A stretch of DNA of 64,000 nt from Planktothrix sp. PCC 11201. GTDB taxonomy: Bacteria > Cyanobacteriota > Cyanobacteriia > Cyanobacteriales > Microcoleaceae. Shown here piece by piece: positions 44,305-52,646 of this stretch. How positions within the stretch are numbered: the stretch's first letter is position 1; each line of letters starts with the position of its first letter. Both the position numbers and the translations under genes were made by a program. Location: contig NZ_LT797701.1 in the NCBI RefSeq assembly GCF_900009135.1, positions 490,384 to 554,383 of the forward strand, read 5' to 3'. The notes beneath the pieces are model-generated. The model did not search any database, had not been told where the DNA came from, and saw only the letters and a list, made by a program, of their open reading frames with translations.

Positions 44305-44421
44305 AATAACTTCTATAGCAGTCGCCACATCTATTAGGACATTCTTAAAAGCTAAAAGCTGCTCACAGTAAGTATTTACCTATTGCCCATTGCCTATTCC
44401 CTATTGCCTCTTGCTATAAGT

Positions 44422-44868
44422 TTAATTATAATCAAATAAAGTATATTCTTCCTCAAATACCTCCTGCCAAGATAAGGCAGTTAATTGACATTTCTTTCCC
44501 ATTTCACTTTCTGCTTGTCTGATGGCTTTTTTAAAAGAAGTTTCCCAAATTGATTCAAGGTAGTTTCGATTTAAACTGGGAACTTCCTCCTGAATATCAG
44601 CAATTTCATCTCTGGTGGAAATAATCGTAGTTTCCCAACTGGAAGTCCGTTTTTCCGGTTGACATTTCCATTTAATAATGTGCATCATTAACCGGGTTAA
44701 TTGACTTTTTAAAGCTAATTTCTTTGATTTTCCCATGGATTCAATTAAAACCGCTAACCCTTCTCCGGCTTCCATTAATTTTTGCTCCTCTAATAACTCT
44801 TGAACGGCCACCGCGGCTAAATATTCAGAACTCGCCGCCAACCATTCCCAATCTTCTGATGTTCTCAT
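44422..44868 (-). CDS. DUF29 family protein, paralogue 2
   Basis: A 148-residue DUF29 protein very similar to paralogue 1, with the same central ESMGKSKKLALKSQ block and a divergent tail (RNYLESIWETSFKKAIRQAE). The pair arose by tandem duplication. The spacer between them (44305-44421) contains GCAATA/GGCAATAGG minisatellite pieces. Role unknown. Confidence 0.85.
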   Translation of the reverse strand: MRTSEDWEWLAASSEYLAAVAVQELLEEQKLMEAGEGLAVLIESMGKSKKLALKSQLTRLMMHIIKWKCQPEKRTSSWETTIISTRDEIADIQEEVPSLNRNYLESIWETSFKKAIRQAESEMGKKCQLTALSWQEVFEEEYTLFDYN

Positions 44869-45142
44869 TTTTACCTCAACAAAAAATAACTGAGATCATA
44901 CTTTTAATTTTATGTCAAGTTTTGGGAACTCAACTTAACATTTCTATTTAATTTAACAAAATATTGCTTAAAATTTAAGAATCATTACAGTTAAACAATG
45001 TTATTATTGTTTTAGTGTCAAAATGAATTCTAAAATAGAGATTAAATTGCGATCGCTATGTATAAATACTCCTAGCGATTGGCACAATTTCTGAGAACAT
45101 AAAACAAGCTGTCCTCATCACCTATCAACGGAGAAACACGCT

Positions 45143-46669
45143 ATGAAATTAGCTTATTGGATGTATGCTGGCCCCGCCCATATTGGTACCCTGAGAATTG
45201 CCAGTTCCTTCAAAAACGTTCACGCCATCATGCACGCCCCTTTAGGAGATGACTACTTCAACGTCATGCGGTCTATGTTAGAAAGGGAACGAGACTATAC
45301 ACCTGTGACCGCTAGTGTCGTAGACCGGAACGTTTTAGCCCGGGGTTCCCAAGAAAAAGTGGTTGACAATATTGTTAGAAAAGATCGAGAAGAACATCCC
45401 GATTTAATTTTATTAACTCCTACCTGTACTTCCAGTATTTTACAAGAAGATTTACACAATTTTGTGGAACGCGCCCAACTCGATGCTAAAGGCGATGTCA
45501 TGTTAGCGGACGTTAATCATTATCGCTTTAATGAATTGCAAGCGGCTGACCGGACATTACAACAAGTGGTTCAGTTTTATCTGGAAAAAGCCAAGAAAAA
45601 AGGCGATATTCCTGAAGGCAAAACCGCAAAACCTTCCGTTAATATTATTGGAATCTCTACCCTCGGTTTCCATCACCACCATGACTGCACCGAATTAAAA
45701 CGGCTAATGGTAGATTTAGGAATTGAAGTTAATGAAGTGATTCCCGAAGGGGCATCGGTTCACAACTTAAAAAACCTGCCTCGCGCTTGGTTTAACCTGG
45801 TTCCCTATCGAGAATTAGGGTTAATGGCAGCCAAGTATTTAGAAGAAGAATTTGGGACACCTATAGTTGATATTACGCCGATGGGAGTGGTGGAAACCGC
45901 CCGTTGTATTCGCAAAATTCAACAAGTAATTAATGCTCAAGGGGCGAATGTTGATTATAGTGAATATATTGATAATCAAACCCTGTATGTGTCTCAAGCC
46001 GCTTGGTTTTCCCGTTCCATTGACTGTCAGAATTTAACCGGAAAAAAAGCCGTTGTCTTTGGGGATAATACCCACGCCGCCGCGATGACAAAAATTCTGG
46101 CGCGAGAAATGGGAATTCATGTCGTTTGTGCCGGAACCTATTGCAAATATGATGGTGATTGGTTCAAGGAACAAGTCAGTGAATATTGCGATGAAGTTCT
46201 GATTAGTGAAGATAACGGTCAAATTGGAGATATGATTGCCCGGATTGAACCTTCTGCTATTTTTGGAACCCAAATGGAACGCCACGTTGGGAAACGTTTA
46301 GATATTCCCTGTGGTGTGATTGCATCTCCGATTCATATTCAGAATTTCCCCATTGGTTATAAACCATTTTTAGGCTATGAAGGAACCAATCAAATTACCG
46401 ATTTAATCTATAATTCCTTTACCTTGGGAATGGAAGATCACCTCTTGGAAATCTTTGGTGGACATGATACCAAAGAAGTGATTACCAAAGGAATTTCGGC
46501 GGGTTCTGATTTGAATTGGACAAGAGAAGCTCAAACCGAACTGAATAAAATTCCTGGGTTTGTGCGCGGTAAAGTTAAACGCAATACCGAAAAATTTGCC
46601 CGTGAACGAGGTTTAAACGAAATTTCCTTAGAAGTGATGTATGCGGCCAAAGAAGCCGTAGGAGCTTAA
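45143..46669 (+). CDS. chlB: Light-independent protochlorophyllide reductase subunit B
   Basis: The 508-residue catalytic subunit B of the dark-operative protochlorophyllide reductase, a nitrogenase-like enzyme that makes chlorophyllide without light together with ChlN and ChlL. Conserved blocks include [49 protein letters not shown] and the C-terminal [19 protein letters not shown]. Cys residues for the iron-sulfur cluster are present. A GGAG ribosome site precedes the ATG. It stands alone, with chlL/chlN not in this region, as in many cyanobacteria. Confidence 0.97.
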   Translation: MKLAYWMYAGPAHIGTLRIASSFKNVHAIMHAPLGDDYFNVMRSMLERERDYTPVTASVVDRNVLARGSQEKVVDNIVRKDREEHPDLILLTPTCTSSILQEDLHNFVERAQLDAKGDVMLADVNHYRFNELQAADRTLQQVVQFYLEKAKKKGDIPEGKTAKPSVNIIGISTLGFHHHHDCTELKRLMVDLGIEVNEVIPEGASVHNLKNLPRAWFNLVPYRELGLMAAKYLEEEFGTPIVDITPMGVVETARCIRKIQQVINAQGANVDYSEYIDNQTLYVSQAAWFSRSIDCQNLTGKKAVVFGDNTHAAAMTKILAREMGIHVVCAGTYCKYDGDWFKEQVSEYCDEVLISEDNGQIGDMIARIEPSAIFGTQMERHVGKRLDIPCGVIASPIHIQNFPIGYKPFLGYEGTNQITDLIYNSFTLGMEDHLLEIFGGHDTKEVITKGISAGSDLNWTREAQTELNKIPGFVRGKVKRNTEKFARERGLNEISLEVMYAAKEAVGA

Positions 46670-46674
46670 TTTTA

Positions 46675-46698
46675 GGGTGGGCTATGCCCACCTTTTTT
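46675..46698 (+). terminator. Terminator after chlB
   Basis: GGTGGGC at 46676-46682 pairs with GCCCACC at 46686-46692, followed by TTTTTT. It is a classic intrinsic terminator about six bases after the stop codon. Confidence 0.85.
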
Positions 46699-46792
46699 GT
46701 TACAATCTAAATTAAAGCAACCCCGAATTTTTGTACTCAGCCAGTTTGGGTTAACTTAGTGTTGTTTCGACATAATTTATAAGAGGTAATGT

Positions 46793-47032
46793 ATGTCAAA
46801 TATTCGGAAAATTTTAGGGAATCCAGGGGACACTTGGGATGATTTAAGTTGGACAGATCTGAACAACGATGAGCAAGCGTTGTGGGCTACTTTAGGCTGG
46901 AATCAAGCCAGTTGGGAAGAAGACTCTGACGCTCCCGATTCTAATGAGAAATATTGGGAGGAATTAACCGAAAAGGAACGTGATGCAGCAACAAAACTCG
47001 GTTATAACCAATCTTATTGGGATGAGGATTAA
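46793..47032 (+). CDS. Small acidic tryptophan-rich protein
   Basis: A 79-residue acidic protein with two copies of a W-x-(D/E)-L...A...LG-(W/Y)-x(3-4)-W pattern: WTDLNNDEQALWATLGWNQASW and YWEELTEKERDAATKLGYNQSYW. This short motif is seen in cyanobacterial and algal proteins but has no known role. No signal peptide or membrane part. Stands alone between chlB and the toxin-antitoxin island. Confidence 0.75.
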   Translation: MSNIRKILGNPGDTWDDLSWTDLNNDEQALWATLGWNQASWEEDSDAPDSNEKYWEELTEKERDAATKLGYNQSYWDED

Positions 47033-47079
47033 GGTCAAAATAAAGTCCCCATCCATATTATTGCTCCCATAATTTGTAG

Positions 47080-47148
47080 GGTGCGTAAGGCGTAATTAAT
47101 TTATTGGGAAATCCAATAATTAACAATTTGCCCCACGCACCATTTTTT
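47080..47148. repeat. Palindromic GGTGCGT element
   Basis: GGTGCGT at 47080-47086 and ACGCACC at 47135-47141 are outer arms; inside, ATTAATTTATTGG and CCAATAATTAA form further pairs. A T run follows at 47143. It may also serve as terminator for the small Trp-rich gene. Confidence 0.6.
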
Positions 47149-47249
47149 GTTCATCAACACGACTGACAGTGATTGATTGAGAGTTGAATGATTAAATTTA
47201 TAGAATTGGGTAGAGTGATAAGTTAAAGTTTTGTTGGAGGTGTTATATA

Positions 47250-47281
47250 GTGATCGCACCCTAAACAACCCTAAAATAAAA
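47250..47281 (+). repeat. HIP1-linked 30-bp repeat, copy 1
   Basis: GTGATCGCACCCTAAACAAC followed by CCTAAAATAAAA. Related copies are at 47960-47991, 48727-48758 and, less exactly, 48692-48721 and 48760-48790. Confidence 0.6.
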
Positions 47282-47300
47282 AGCGATCGCATTAATAATT

Positions 47301-47627
47301 TTACTCCAAATCAAGGGGATTAAAAGTAATTGAAGATTGTGCGCTATGACGAAGATAAATAATATAAACGATATTCTCTCGAATGGTGAAAATAATCCGG
47401 TATTTATTCCTTGATTTCCCATAAATAATTTGTCTGATTTCTTCAGGAAAATCATCGTTTTCTCTAGCTAAAGCAAAACGTTTAGGCTTATATTGCAAAG
47501 TAGCAATAGTATTCATTAAATCTCTAAACCATTGATCAGCATAATTATGGTTAAGATTTTTTAACCAAAGATAAGCAGATTCTATTTCCAGTTTAGCATT
47601 CTGGGTTAATTTAACTTGAAATTCCAT
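47301..47627 (-). CDS. RelE/ParE-type toxin
   Basis: A 108-residue member of the RelE/ParE superfamily: FQVKLTQNAKLEIESAYLWL at the start, LARENDDFPEEIRQIIYG in the middle and RIIFTIRENIVYIIYLRHS near the end. It likely cleaves mRNA on ribosomes or poisons gyrase. It overlaps the upstream antitoxin gene by 17 bases, giving the usual antitoxin-toxin order and coupling. HIP1-linked repeats flank the pair. Confidence 0.88.
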   Translation of the reverse strand: MEFQVKLTQNAKLEIESAYLWLKNLNHNYADQWFRDLMNTIATLQYKPKRFALARENDDFPEEIRQIIYGKSRNKYRIIFTIRENIVYIIYLRHSAQSSITFNPLDLE

Positions 47628-47901
47628 GTTTATGCTGCATTTCTTCGATGAATTGATTTAGGGGTTGTGTGTCACCTGTTGCTATATCTTCTAATCCTTT
47701 TTTAATCCCAATAATAGTTTCTAATTTCTCGATAAAATCTAGTAATTTTTGATAAGATCCAGCATCTTGTACTACTAATTCGGCTTTCCCATTAATAGTT
47801 AAAACGATAGGATTACCTGTTTCTTTCATCTGGGTAATCATTTCATTGGTATTCCGTTTAAAGGTTGAGAGGGATTGAATATCTCGATTTAGATTAATCA
47901 T
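47611..47901 (-). CDS. Phd/YefM-type antitoxin
   Basis: A 96-residue antitoxin. The N-terminal Phd/YefM DNA-binding fold is shown by RDIQSLSTFKRNTNEMITQM and NPIVLTINGKAELVVQDAGSY. The C-terminal part should wrap the toxin encoded next. It probably also represses its own promoter. ATG at 47901. Confidence 0.9.
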   Translation of the reverse strand: MINLNRDIQSLSTFKRNTNEMITQMKETGNPIVLTINGKAELVVQDAGSYQKLLDFIEKLETIIGIKKGLEDIATGDTQPLNQFIEEMQHKHGISS

Positions 47902-47959
47902 GGTTGGGGACTTAGCACTAAATTTGCATTAAATTTAATGTTAGCACAAAATAGCAAAA

Positions 47960-47991
47960 GCGATCGCACCCTCAACAACCCTACAATAAAA
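47960..47991 (+). repeat. HIP1-linked 30-bp repeat, copy 2
   Basis: GCGATCGCACCCTCAACAAC followed by CCTACAATAAAA. This copy separates the RelE/YefM pair from the DUF104/PIN pair. Confidence 0.6.
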
Positions 47992-48033
47992 TAGGTTACA
48001 ATAGAAAGCAGTTAAATAATCACCTAATTCATT

Positions 48034-48261
48034 ATGCAACAACAAAGTTTTGATGCAATTTTTGAAAACGGGGTTTTTCGCCCCTTAGCTGATTTTCAAT
48101 TAACAGAAGGTCAAACCGTAAAACTGATTATAGAATCGGAATCTATGAAAAAAATGAAAGGCTTTCCTACAACGGGAATTATTGCTAAACTAACAGCAAA
48201 TCCTATTGTGATTCCTAACTTTCATTCCTTGACAAGAGAGGAAGCGAATGAGCGTTGGTAA
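48034..48261 (+). CDS. DUF104-type antitoxin
   Basis: A 75-residue protein with the AF2212/DUF104 beginning (FDAIFENGVFRPLADFQLTEGQTVKLIIES), a small beta-barrel antitoxin fold. It overlaps the PIN toxin gene by 14 bases. Neutralisation of the PIN RNase is inferred from the pairing. Confidence 0.85.
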   Translation: MQQQSFDAIFENGVFRPLADFQLTEGQTVKLIIESESMKKMKGFPTTGIIAKLTANPIVIPNFHSLTREEANERW

Positions 48262-48691
48262 ACCTCAACGTTTTTTTGTTGATTCTAATATTTGGCTCTA
48301 TCGTTTTATCGTTAATCCTAATGATTCAGATGCTAGAGCAAAACAACAAATAGCTACAAGTATTACCAGTCAAGAAAACCTAGTTATTAGCACGCAGGTT
48401 GTCAATGAAGTCTGCTCAAATTTAATTCGCAAAGCCAAATTTGATAATTCACAGATTCAAAGTCTAATTGAGGATTTGGGATCGGGCTGTGAAATTTTAC
48501 CTGTTTCCTTTGCAACAATTCAGTATGCTGTAAAATTGCGGGATTGCTATTTATTTTCTTTTTGGGATAGTATAATCATTGCTAGTGCAATTTTAGGCGA
48601 TATAACTGTTCTATATTCAGAAGATATGCAAGATAGTTTAATCATCGAAGATAGTTTACAGATTATCAATCCATTCAGAGATTTAAAATGA
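48248..48691 (+). CDS. PIN domain toxin (VapC-like)
   Basis: A 147-residue PIN-domain ribonuclease. Acidic residues expected at the metal site are in FFVDSNIWLYRF, QVVNEVCSNLI, SFWDSIIIASA and LYSEDMQ. It follows and overlaps the DUF104 antitoxin gene, forming a type II toxin-antitoxin pair. Start MSVGKPQRF at 48248. Confidence 0.9.
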   Translation: MSVGKPQRFFVDSNIWLYRFIVNPNDSDARAKQQIATSITSQENLVISTQVVNEVCSNLIRKAKFDNSQIQSLIEDLGSGCEILPVSFATIQYAVKLRDCYLFSFWDSIIIASAILGDITVLYSEDMQDSLIIEDSLQIINPFRDLK

Positions 48692-48790
48692 GCGATCGCA
48701 CTCCTAACTCCCTTACACCCCAAGAAGCGATCGCACCCTCAATTATCCTAGAATAAAAAGTGATCGCACCTTCAACACTCCTACACTAAT
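48692..48790 (+). repeat. Three successive HIP1-linked repeat units
   Basis: Units beginning at 48692, 48727 and 48760 each start with (G)CGATCGCAC or TGATCGCAC and run into C/A-rich then AATAAAA-like tails. They fill the gap between the PIN gene and the methyltransferase-nuclease gene. Confidence 0.65.
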
Positions 48791-50258
48791 TATCAAATAA
48801 CTCCATCTGATTAACTTTCACTTCTTTTTGTTTATCAGCACTTTTAACAACTTCAAAACTCAAACGAATATTTAATCTTTTTTGATTTTCAATAATATCT
48901 TGTACTGTAACAATTTGAATCTTATCACAACTTTGACTCATAAATTTACTCTGATAAAAACCAGCAGATTTTGCCGTTTTGATCATATCTTTAGTGGGAT
49001 TTTCTAAAGTTATAAATATGGCTATACTGGCATTTTCTAGGGTCATTGTTCCTATTAAATCTCGGATATCTCCTGATTTTACTTTTCCTGATTTGACTTG
49101 AAAAATTATCTTTTCAGGTTCATTTTGATCCCCTTGAAAGTAAGCAATTCCGTCTACACCTTGATCTGAACCCTTTTTAGTGTTAATGATTCCTTTGTTA
49201 TCAGTATAAGTTAAGATTGCCCATTTTTCAAATTCTTTTCGAGTGCGATCGTCTGCTTTATTTGCTAATGCTGTTGCACTTTCTATATCTCTAGGAATAC
49301 CATGGAGTTTAATGGTTTGTAAAACCTCTTTTCCAAAGCTATCTTCTAATCTTTTTAAAATTAAACTAATACTTTGATAAGTAATATCAATTCCTATCCA
49401 TTTTCGGTCTAATCTTTGGCAAACTGCAACAGTAGTACCACATCCACAATAAGCATCTAATATTATATCATTTTCGTTAGAACTGGCTTTAATTATTTTT
49501 TCTAATAACGCTTCTGGCTTCTGTGTTGGATAACCTAATCTTTCTTTCGCAGTATTAGTTAAAATTGGTATTTGCCACCAATCAAAAGGTATACGTCCAA
49601 GTTCATGTTTTCTTTGATATGCTTTACCATTGATAATTTTGTGTTCAACTTTTTCTGGAGAAGAATAAGCTTCTCTTACTAAATCAACATTAAAAGTAAA
49701 GTTATTATTTGATTTACAATAATATAGTATTATATCATGTTTTTTAGAAAAATGATATTTACTAGCTCCCCCTGAACCATAACACCAAATAATCTCATTT
49801 TTATAATCTCCACCCTGAGAACAAAAAACAGCATCTAATATTAACTTTAAATAATGACTAGCACTCGGATCACAATGTAAATAAAAACTACCTGTAGGTT
49901 TTAAAATTCGATGAATTTCTGTTATCCTTAAAGTCATACTTACTAAATAAGCAAGTAAACTTCCTGTTTTTAAAACATTCCTTAAACCTATAATTAAATC
50001 AATACATTGCTGAGTAAATAAACCATGATAATTAGTCGTAATTTCCTCTATTCCATGAATAGCGTGATCATCCCATTCCCAAGTATCAATAAATGCTTGT
50101 GCTTGAGCTTTATCATCGCCACCAATATTATTATAGATTTGATTATAATTGCGTTTAGAATTAAAAGGAGGATCAATATAACATAGGTCAACTGATTCAT
50201 CTTTAATGTAACGTCTTAAAACTTCTAAATTATCGCCATAATAAAGTTGATTAACCAT
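48786..50258 (-). CDS. DNA methyltransferase fused to a PD-(D/E)XK nuclease domain
   Basis: A 490-residue protein. The N-terminal two thirds is a beta-type adenine or cytosine-N4 methyltransferase: catalytic motif IV is YIDPPFN near residue 30, and the cofactor-binding motif is DAYCGCGTT near 270. The C-terminal third (about 330-480) is Mrr-like: GSDQGVDGIAYF then KIIFQVKSGKVKSGDIRDLIG gives a D...QxK site. Such single-chain proteins may modify and cut DNA. The ATG at 50258 is chosen over a TTG at 50270. It diverges from a STAND ATPase gene across a shared promoter region. Confidence 0.88.
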   Translation of the reverse strand: MVNQLYYGDNLEVLRRYIKDESVDLCYIDPPFNSKRNYNQIYNNIGGDDKAQAQAFIDTWEWDDHAIHGIEEITTNYHGLFTQQCIDLIIGLRNVLKTGSLLAYLVSMTLRITEIHRILKPTGSFYLHCDPSASHYLKLILDAVFCSQGGDYKNEIIWCYGSGGASKYHFSKKHDIILYYCKSNNNFTFNVDLVREAYSSPEKVEHKIINGKAYQRKHELGRIPFDWWQIPILTNTAKERLGYPTQKPEALLEKIIKASSNENDIILDAYCGCGTTVAVCQRLDRKWIGIDITYQSISLILKRLEDSFGKEVLQTIKLHGIPRDIESATALANKADDRTRKEFEKWAILTYTDNKGIINTKKGSDQGVDGIAYFQGDQNEPEKIIFQVKSGKVKSGDIRDLIGTMTLENASIAIFITLENPTKDMIKTAKSAGFYQSKFMSQSCDKIQIVTVQDIIENQKRLNIRLSFEVVKSADKQKEVKVNQMELFDN

Positions 50259-50340
50259 TATTTTTAGCAAATTATTTTGCTTGAGTTAAACTTGATTAAT
50301 CATTTTTATACTAAATTGATTTTTTGTCATGGCGGATAAT

Positions 50341-50403
50341 ATCTGATATTACCTGATATTTTATTAAGAAGTATTAATACAATATCTGAAAAAACCTGAT
50401 AAT
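50341..50403. promoter_or_regulatory. Duplicated 20-bp motif in the shared promoter region
   Basis: ATCTGATATTACCTGATATT at 50341-50360 recurs as ATCTGAAAAAACCTGATAAT at 50384-50403, with starts 43 bases apart (four helical turns). A TATAAT at 50421-50426 follows. The layout fits a paired operator controlling the fused methyltransferase-nuclease gene and the STAND ATPase gene; this is inferred. Confidence 0.5.
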
Positions 50404-50455
50404 CTGGAATAAAATTGAGTTATAATGACGAAAAGTGTTACCTCGTCTAACTTTT

Positions 50456-51826
50456 ATGACTGTTACAGAAATTTTACAATTTGTAGATAGCTTAGTATTT
50501 ACTGAGACAGAAAAGCATTTAGATGATTTGCAAAAAAAGATTGTTGAAGAAGTATTTAAAGGTAAAACTTATAAGCAAATTGCAGACATTTATGATTATG
50601 ATGAGGGTTATATTGGTGATGAATGTAGGAAGTTATTTAAAATTTTATCTGAACAGTTAGGTGAAAATATTAATAAATCTAATTTTTGTTGGACTATAGA
50701 AAGATTTACAAATTCTAGCATTGCTAAAATAGTTAATTTTGAAAATAATTTTAAAAACAATAATATCAACTGGTGTCCCAACTACGCATCATCAAATCAG
50801 CCAGAACATCAACAAAGCACTAATATTGATAACTTCAAAAAACCTGAATATGATTTAACCCTAGCTCCTCAAATTATAAATTTTTATAACCGAGAAACAG
50901 AACTTGAAACCCTTTCTAATTGGATATTCAAACAAAATACTCGTTTAATCTCAATATTAGGATTATCGGGAATGGGTAAAACCGCCTTGGTTAAAAGATT
51001 TATTGATTTAAATTTAGATGAATTTGAAGTTATTATCTGGAGAAGTTTAAAATATCCTAAACCTTTAGATTTGCTGGTTAAGGATTTATTGAATATTATT
51101 AAACCAGAAGACAAACAAACTATAGATGATCAAGTCAAACAATTATTAGATATACTCATTAATAAAAAATGTTTAATTATCCTTGATGATGTGCAGAATA
51201 TCTTTACTCCGGGTCAATTTGCGGGACAATATCAACCGGAATATCAAAGTTATCAAAACTTTTTTACCCTGGTAACAGAAATTGAACATCAGAGCAGTTT
51301 GATTTTAATTGGTCAAGAAAAATGTCCAGAAATGGAAGGTTGGGAAAACGAATTATATCCGATTAAATGTTTAGAGTTATCAGGTTTATATGATCTGGAA
51401 ATCATGAATAATAAAGGATTAAAAAATCACGAATCTTGGTTAAATTTAATTAATTTATATGAAGGAAATCCCGTTTATTTAAAAAGTATTGCTATTTTAA
51501 TTAAAAATATATTTGATGGTGATGTTGCTGAGTTTTTAGCTGAGAATGAATTAGTCATTACTCAAGAAATGCGATCGCACTTTAACCAGCTATTTCACAG
51601 ACTTTCACCTATTGAACAACAAATCGTTTTAAAATTAAGTCAATTTGAGCAACCCTTATCCAGAGAAACATTGCGAGAAAGTGTAGAGTTATCATCAACG
51701 GATTTAATTAATGGGTTACAATCTTTACAACAACGGTATTTAGTAACTAAAATAAAACACGATCAGATTATGTTTAAATTATCTTCTGTTTTTGGGGAAT
51801 ATGTCAGAAACTTTTGTAAAAACTAA
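50456..51826 (+). CDS. Minimal STAND ATPase (vMAP-type HTH plus NB-ARC-like), paralogue 2
   Basis: A 456-residue paralogue of the gene at 23450-24814. The N-terminal HTH region is EKHLDDLQKKIVEEVFKGKT followed by YKQIADIYDYDEGYIGDECR and FKILSEQLGE (about 18-70). After a spacer comes an NB-ARC-like ATPase with Walker A GLSGMGKTA (169-177), Walker B LIILDDVQNIFTPG and a winged-helix end (GEYVRNFCKN). No WD40, TPR or effector domain follows. It diverges from the methyltransferase-nuclease gene, so a joint defence role is plausible. Confidence 0.8.
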   Translation: MTVTEILQFVDSLVFTETEKHLDDLQKKIVEEVFKGKTYKQIADIYDYDEGYIGDECRKLFKILSEQLGENINKSNFCWTIERFTNSSIAKIVNFENNFKNNNINWCPNYASSNQPEHQQSTNIDNFKKPEYDLTLAPQIINFYNRETELETLSNWIFKQNTRLISILGLSGMGKTALVKRFIDLNLDEFEVIIWRSLKYPKPLDLLVKDLLNIIKPEDKQTIDDQVKQLLDILINKKCLIILDDVQNIFTPGQFAGQYQPEYQSYQNFFTLVTEIEHQSSLILIGQEKCPEMEGWENELYPIKCLELSGLYDLEIMNNKGLKNHESWLNLINLYEGNPVYLKSIAILIKNIFDGDVAEFLAENELVITQEMRSHFNQLFHRLSPIEQQIVLKLSQFEQPLSRETLRESVELSSTDLINGLQSLQQRYLVTKIKHDQIMFKLSSVFGEYVRNFCKN

Positions 51827-52019
51827 AATTATTCATTTTTGCTAATTTATTTAAGGCTTCAGACATTTTTTGACCATTAGATTTAGTTGGATTCGTTGAT
51901 ATTTCTTCTTCTAAAAAAGTAATTTTAACTTCAACTGAATTATCTAAGTTGATATCTGGAGTTTGATCCAGCCATTGAATAGAATTGTTTTTTAAAATAG
52001 CATTGAAAGTTTTTAGCAT
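51804..52019 (-). CDS. Orphan antitoxin-like small protein
   Basis: A 71-residue protein beginning MLKTFNAILKNNSIQWLDQT, with VEVKITFLEEE in the middle and GQKMSEALNKLAKMN toward the end. This style is typical of cyanobacterial antitoxins located ahead of a PIN toxin, but no toxin gene follows. Instead its 3' end overlaps the end of the STAND ATPase gene tail to tail by 23 bases, and its last residues look improvised, so the original end and partner have probably been lost. An upstream in-frame extension to 52169 runs into the inverted-repeat element and is rejected. Confidence 0.6.
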   Translation of the reverse strand: MLKTFNAILKNNSIQWLDQTPDINLDNSVEVKITFLEEEISTNPTKSNGQKMSEALNKLAKMNNFSFYKSF

Positions 52020-52087
52020 GATTTTTTCACTAATTAATAAGTTGATAATTCTGGTGAGTCCCCACAAGAAGCCTAGACTAATAATTA

Positions 52088-52184
52088 TATAGCAATCCCC
52101 GCCGAGGTGGTAATATTTTATCATCGGGGTGGCGTTCCTCCAAAGCATTACCCGACATGGTTTTTTCATACACGGATTGCTATA
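52088..52184. mobile_element. MITE-like element with 11-bp inverted ends
   Basis: TATAGCAATCC at 52088-52098 and GGATTGCTATA at 52174-52184 are exact inverted repeats bounding 97 bases without coding capacity. TA at both outer ends would fit insertion at a TA target (inference). It lies directly upstream of the orphan antitoxin-like gene. Confidence 0.6.
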
Positions 52185-52646
52185 ATCTTCCCTACACCCT
52201 TAGCAAGCGACGACACCCGCTCCAGAGACCACCTTCTTCATTCTTTACAAAATTTACAATTTTTTGTGTTTGCACCAACCTATACTGCTAAATGTAGGCT
52301 ATTGCAGGATAATGTTGAACAGGAATTCAAAGCGTGAACGTTTTGAACCAGCAGGCAAAAGGATACTGTAACATCCCGCCACAACCCAATCTAACCTAAC
52401 CCTCGGTATTAACTGGGTATTCACCCGTTAAAGACTTTAGAGGGTTAAATTTAGTAGCAGATGAAAGCTGAAACCCTTAGAAACATCTATCCTCCCCAAA
52501 AGTGAGCCAGACCCCCTCATGATGGAAAGTCTACAACCCTCAAATTAATTTAGGATAAATGATTTTAAATTTCGGGTTTAGTTCATAGAACATCCCCAAT
52601 CCTAAATCCTTGCATTCTCAGTGAAATTTATAAGGAATATATTCTC
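52185..52646. other. Gene-free spacer
   Basis: About 460 bases with no credible reading frame. I found no recognisable riboswitch, small RNA or repeat here, only ordinary AT-rich spacer that should contain the promoter of the coiled-coil gene at 52647. Confidence 0.5.

Noticed and set aside
49426..50258. Type III restriction-modification system
   Set aside because: The methyltransferase is of that sequence style, but no Res helicase subunit is nearby and the nuclease is fused in the same chain, so a classical type III call is not supported.
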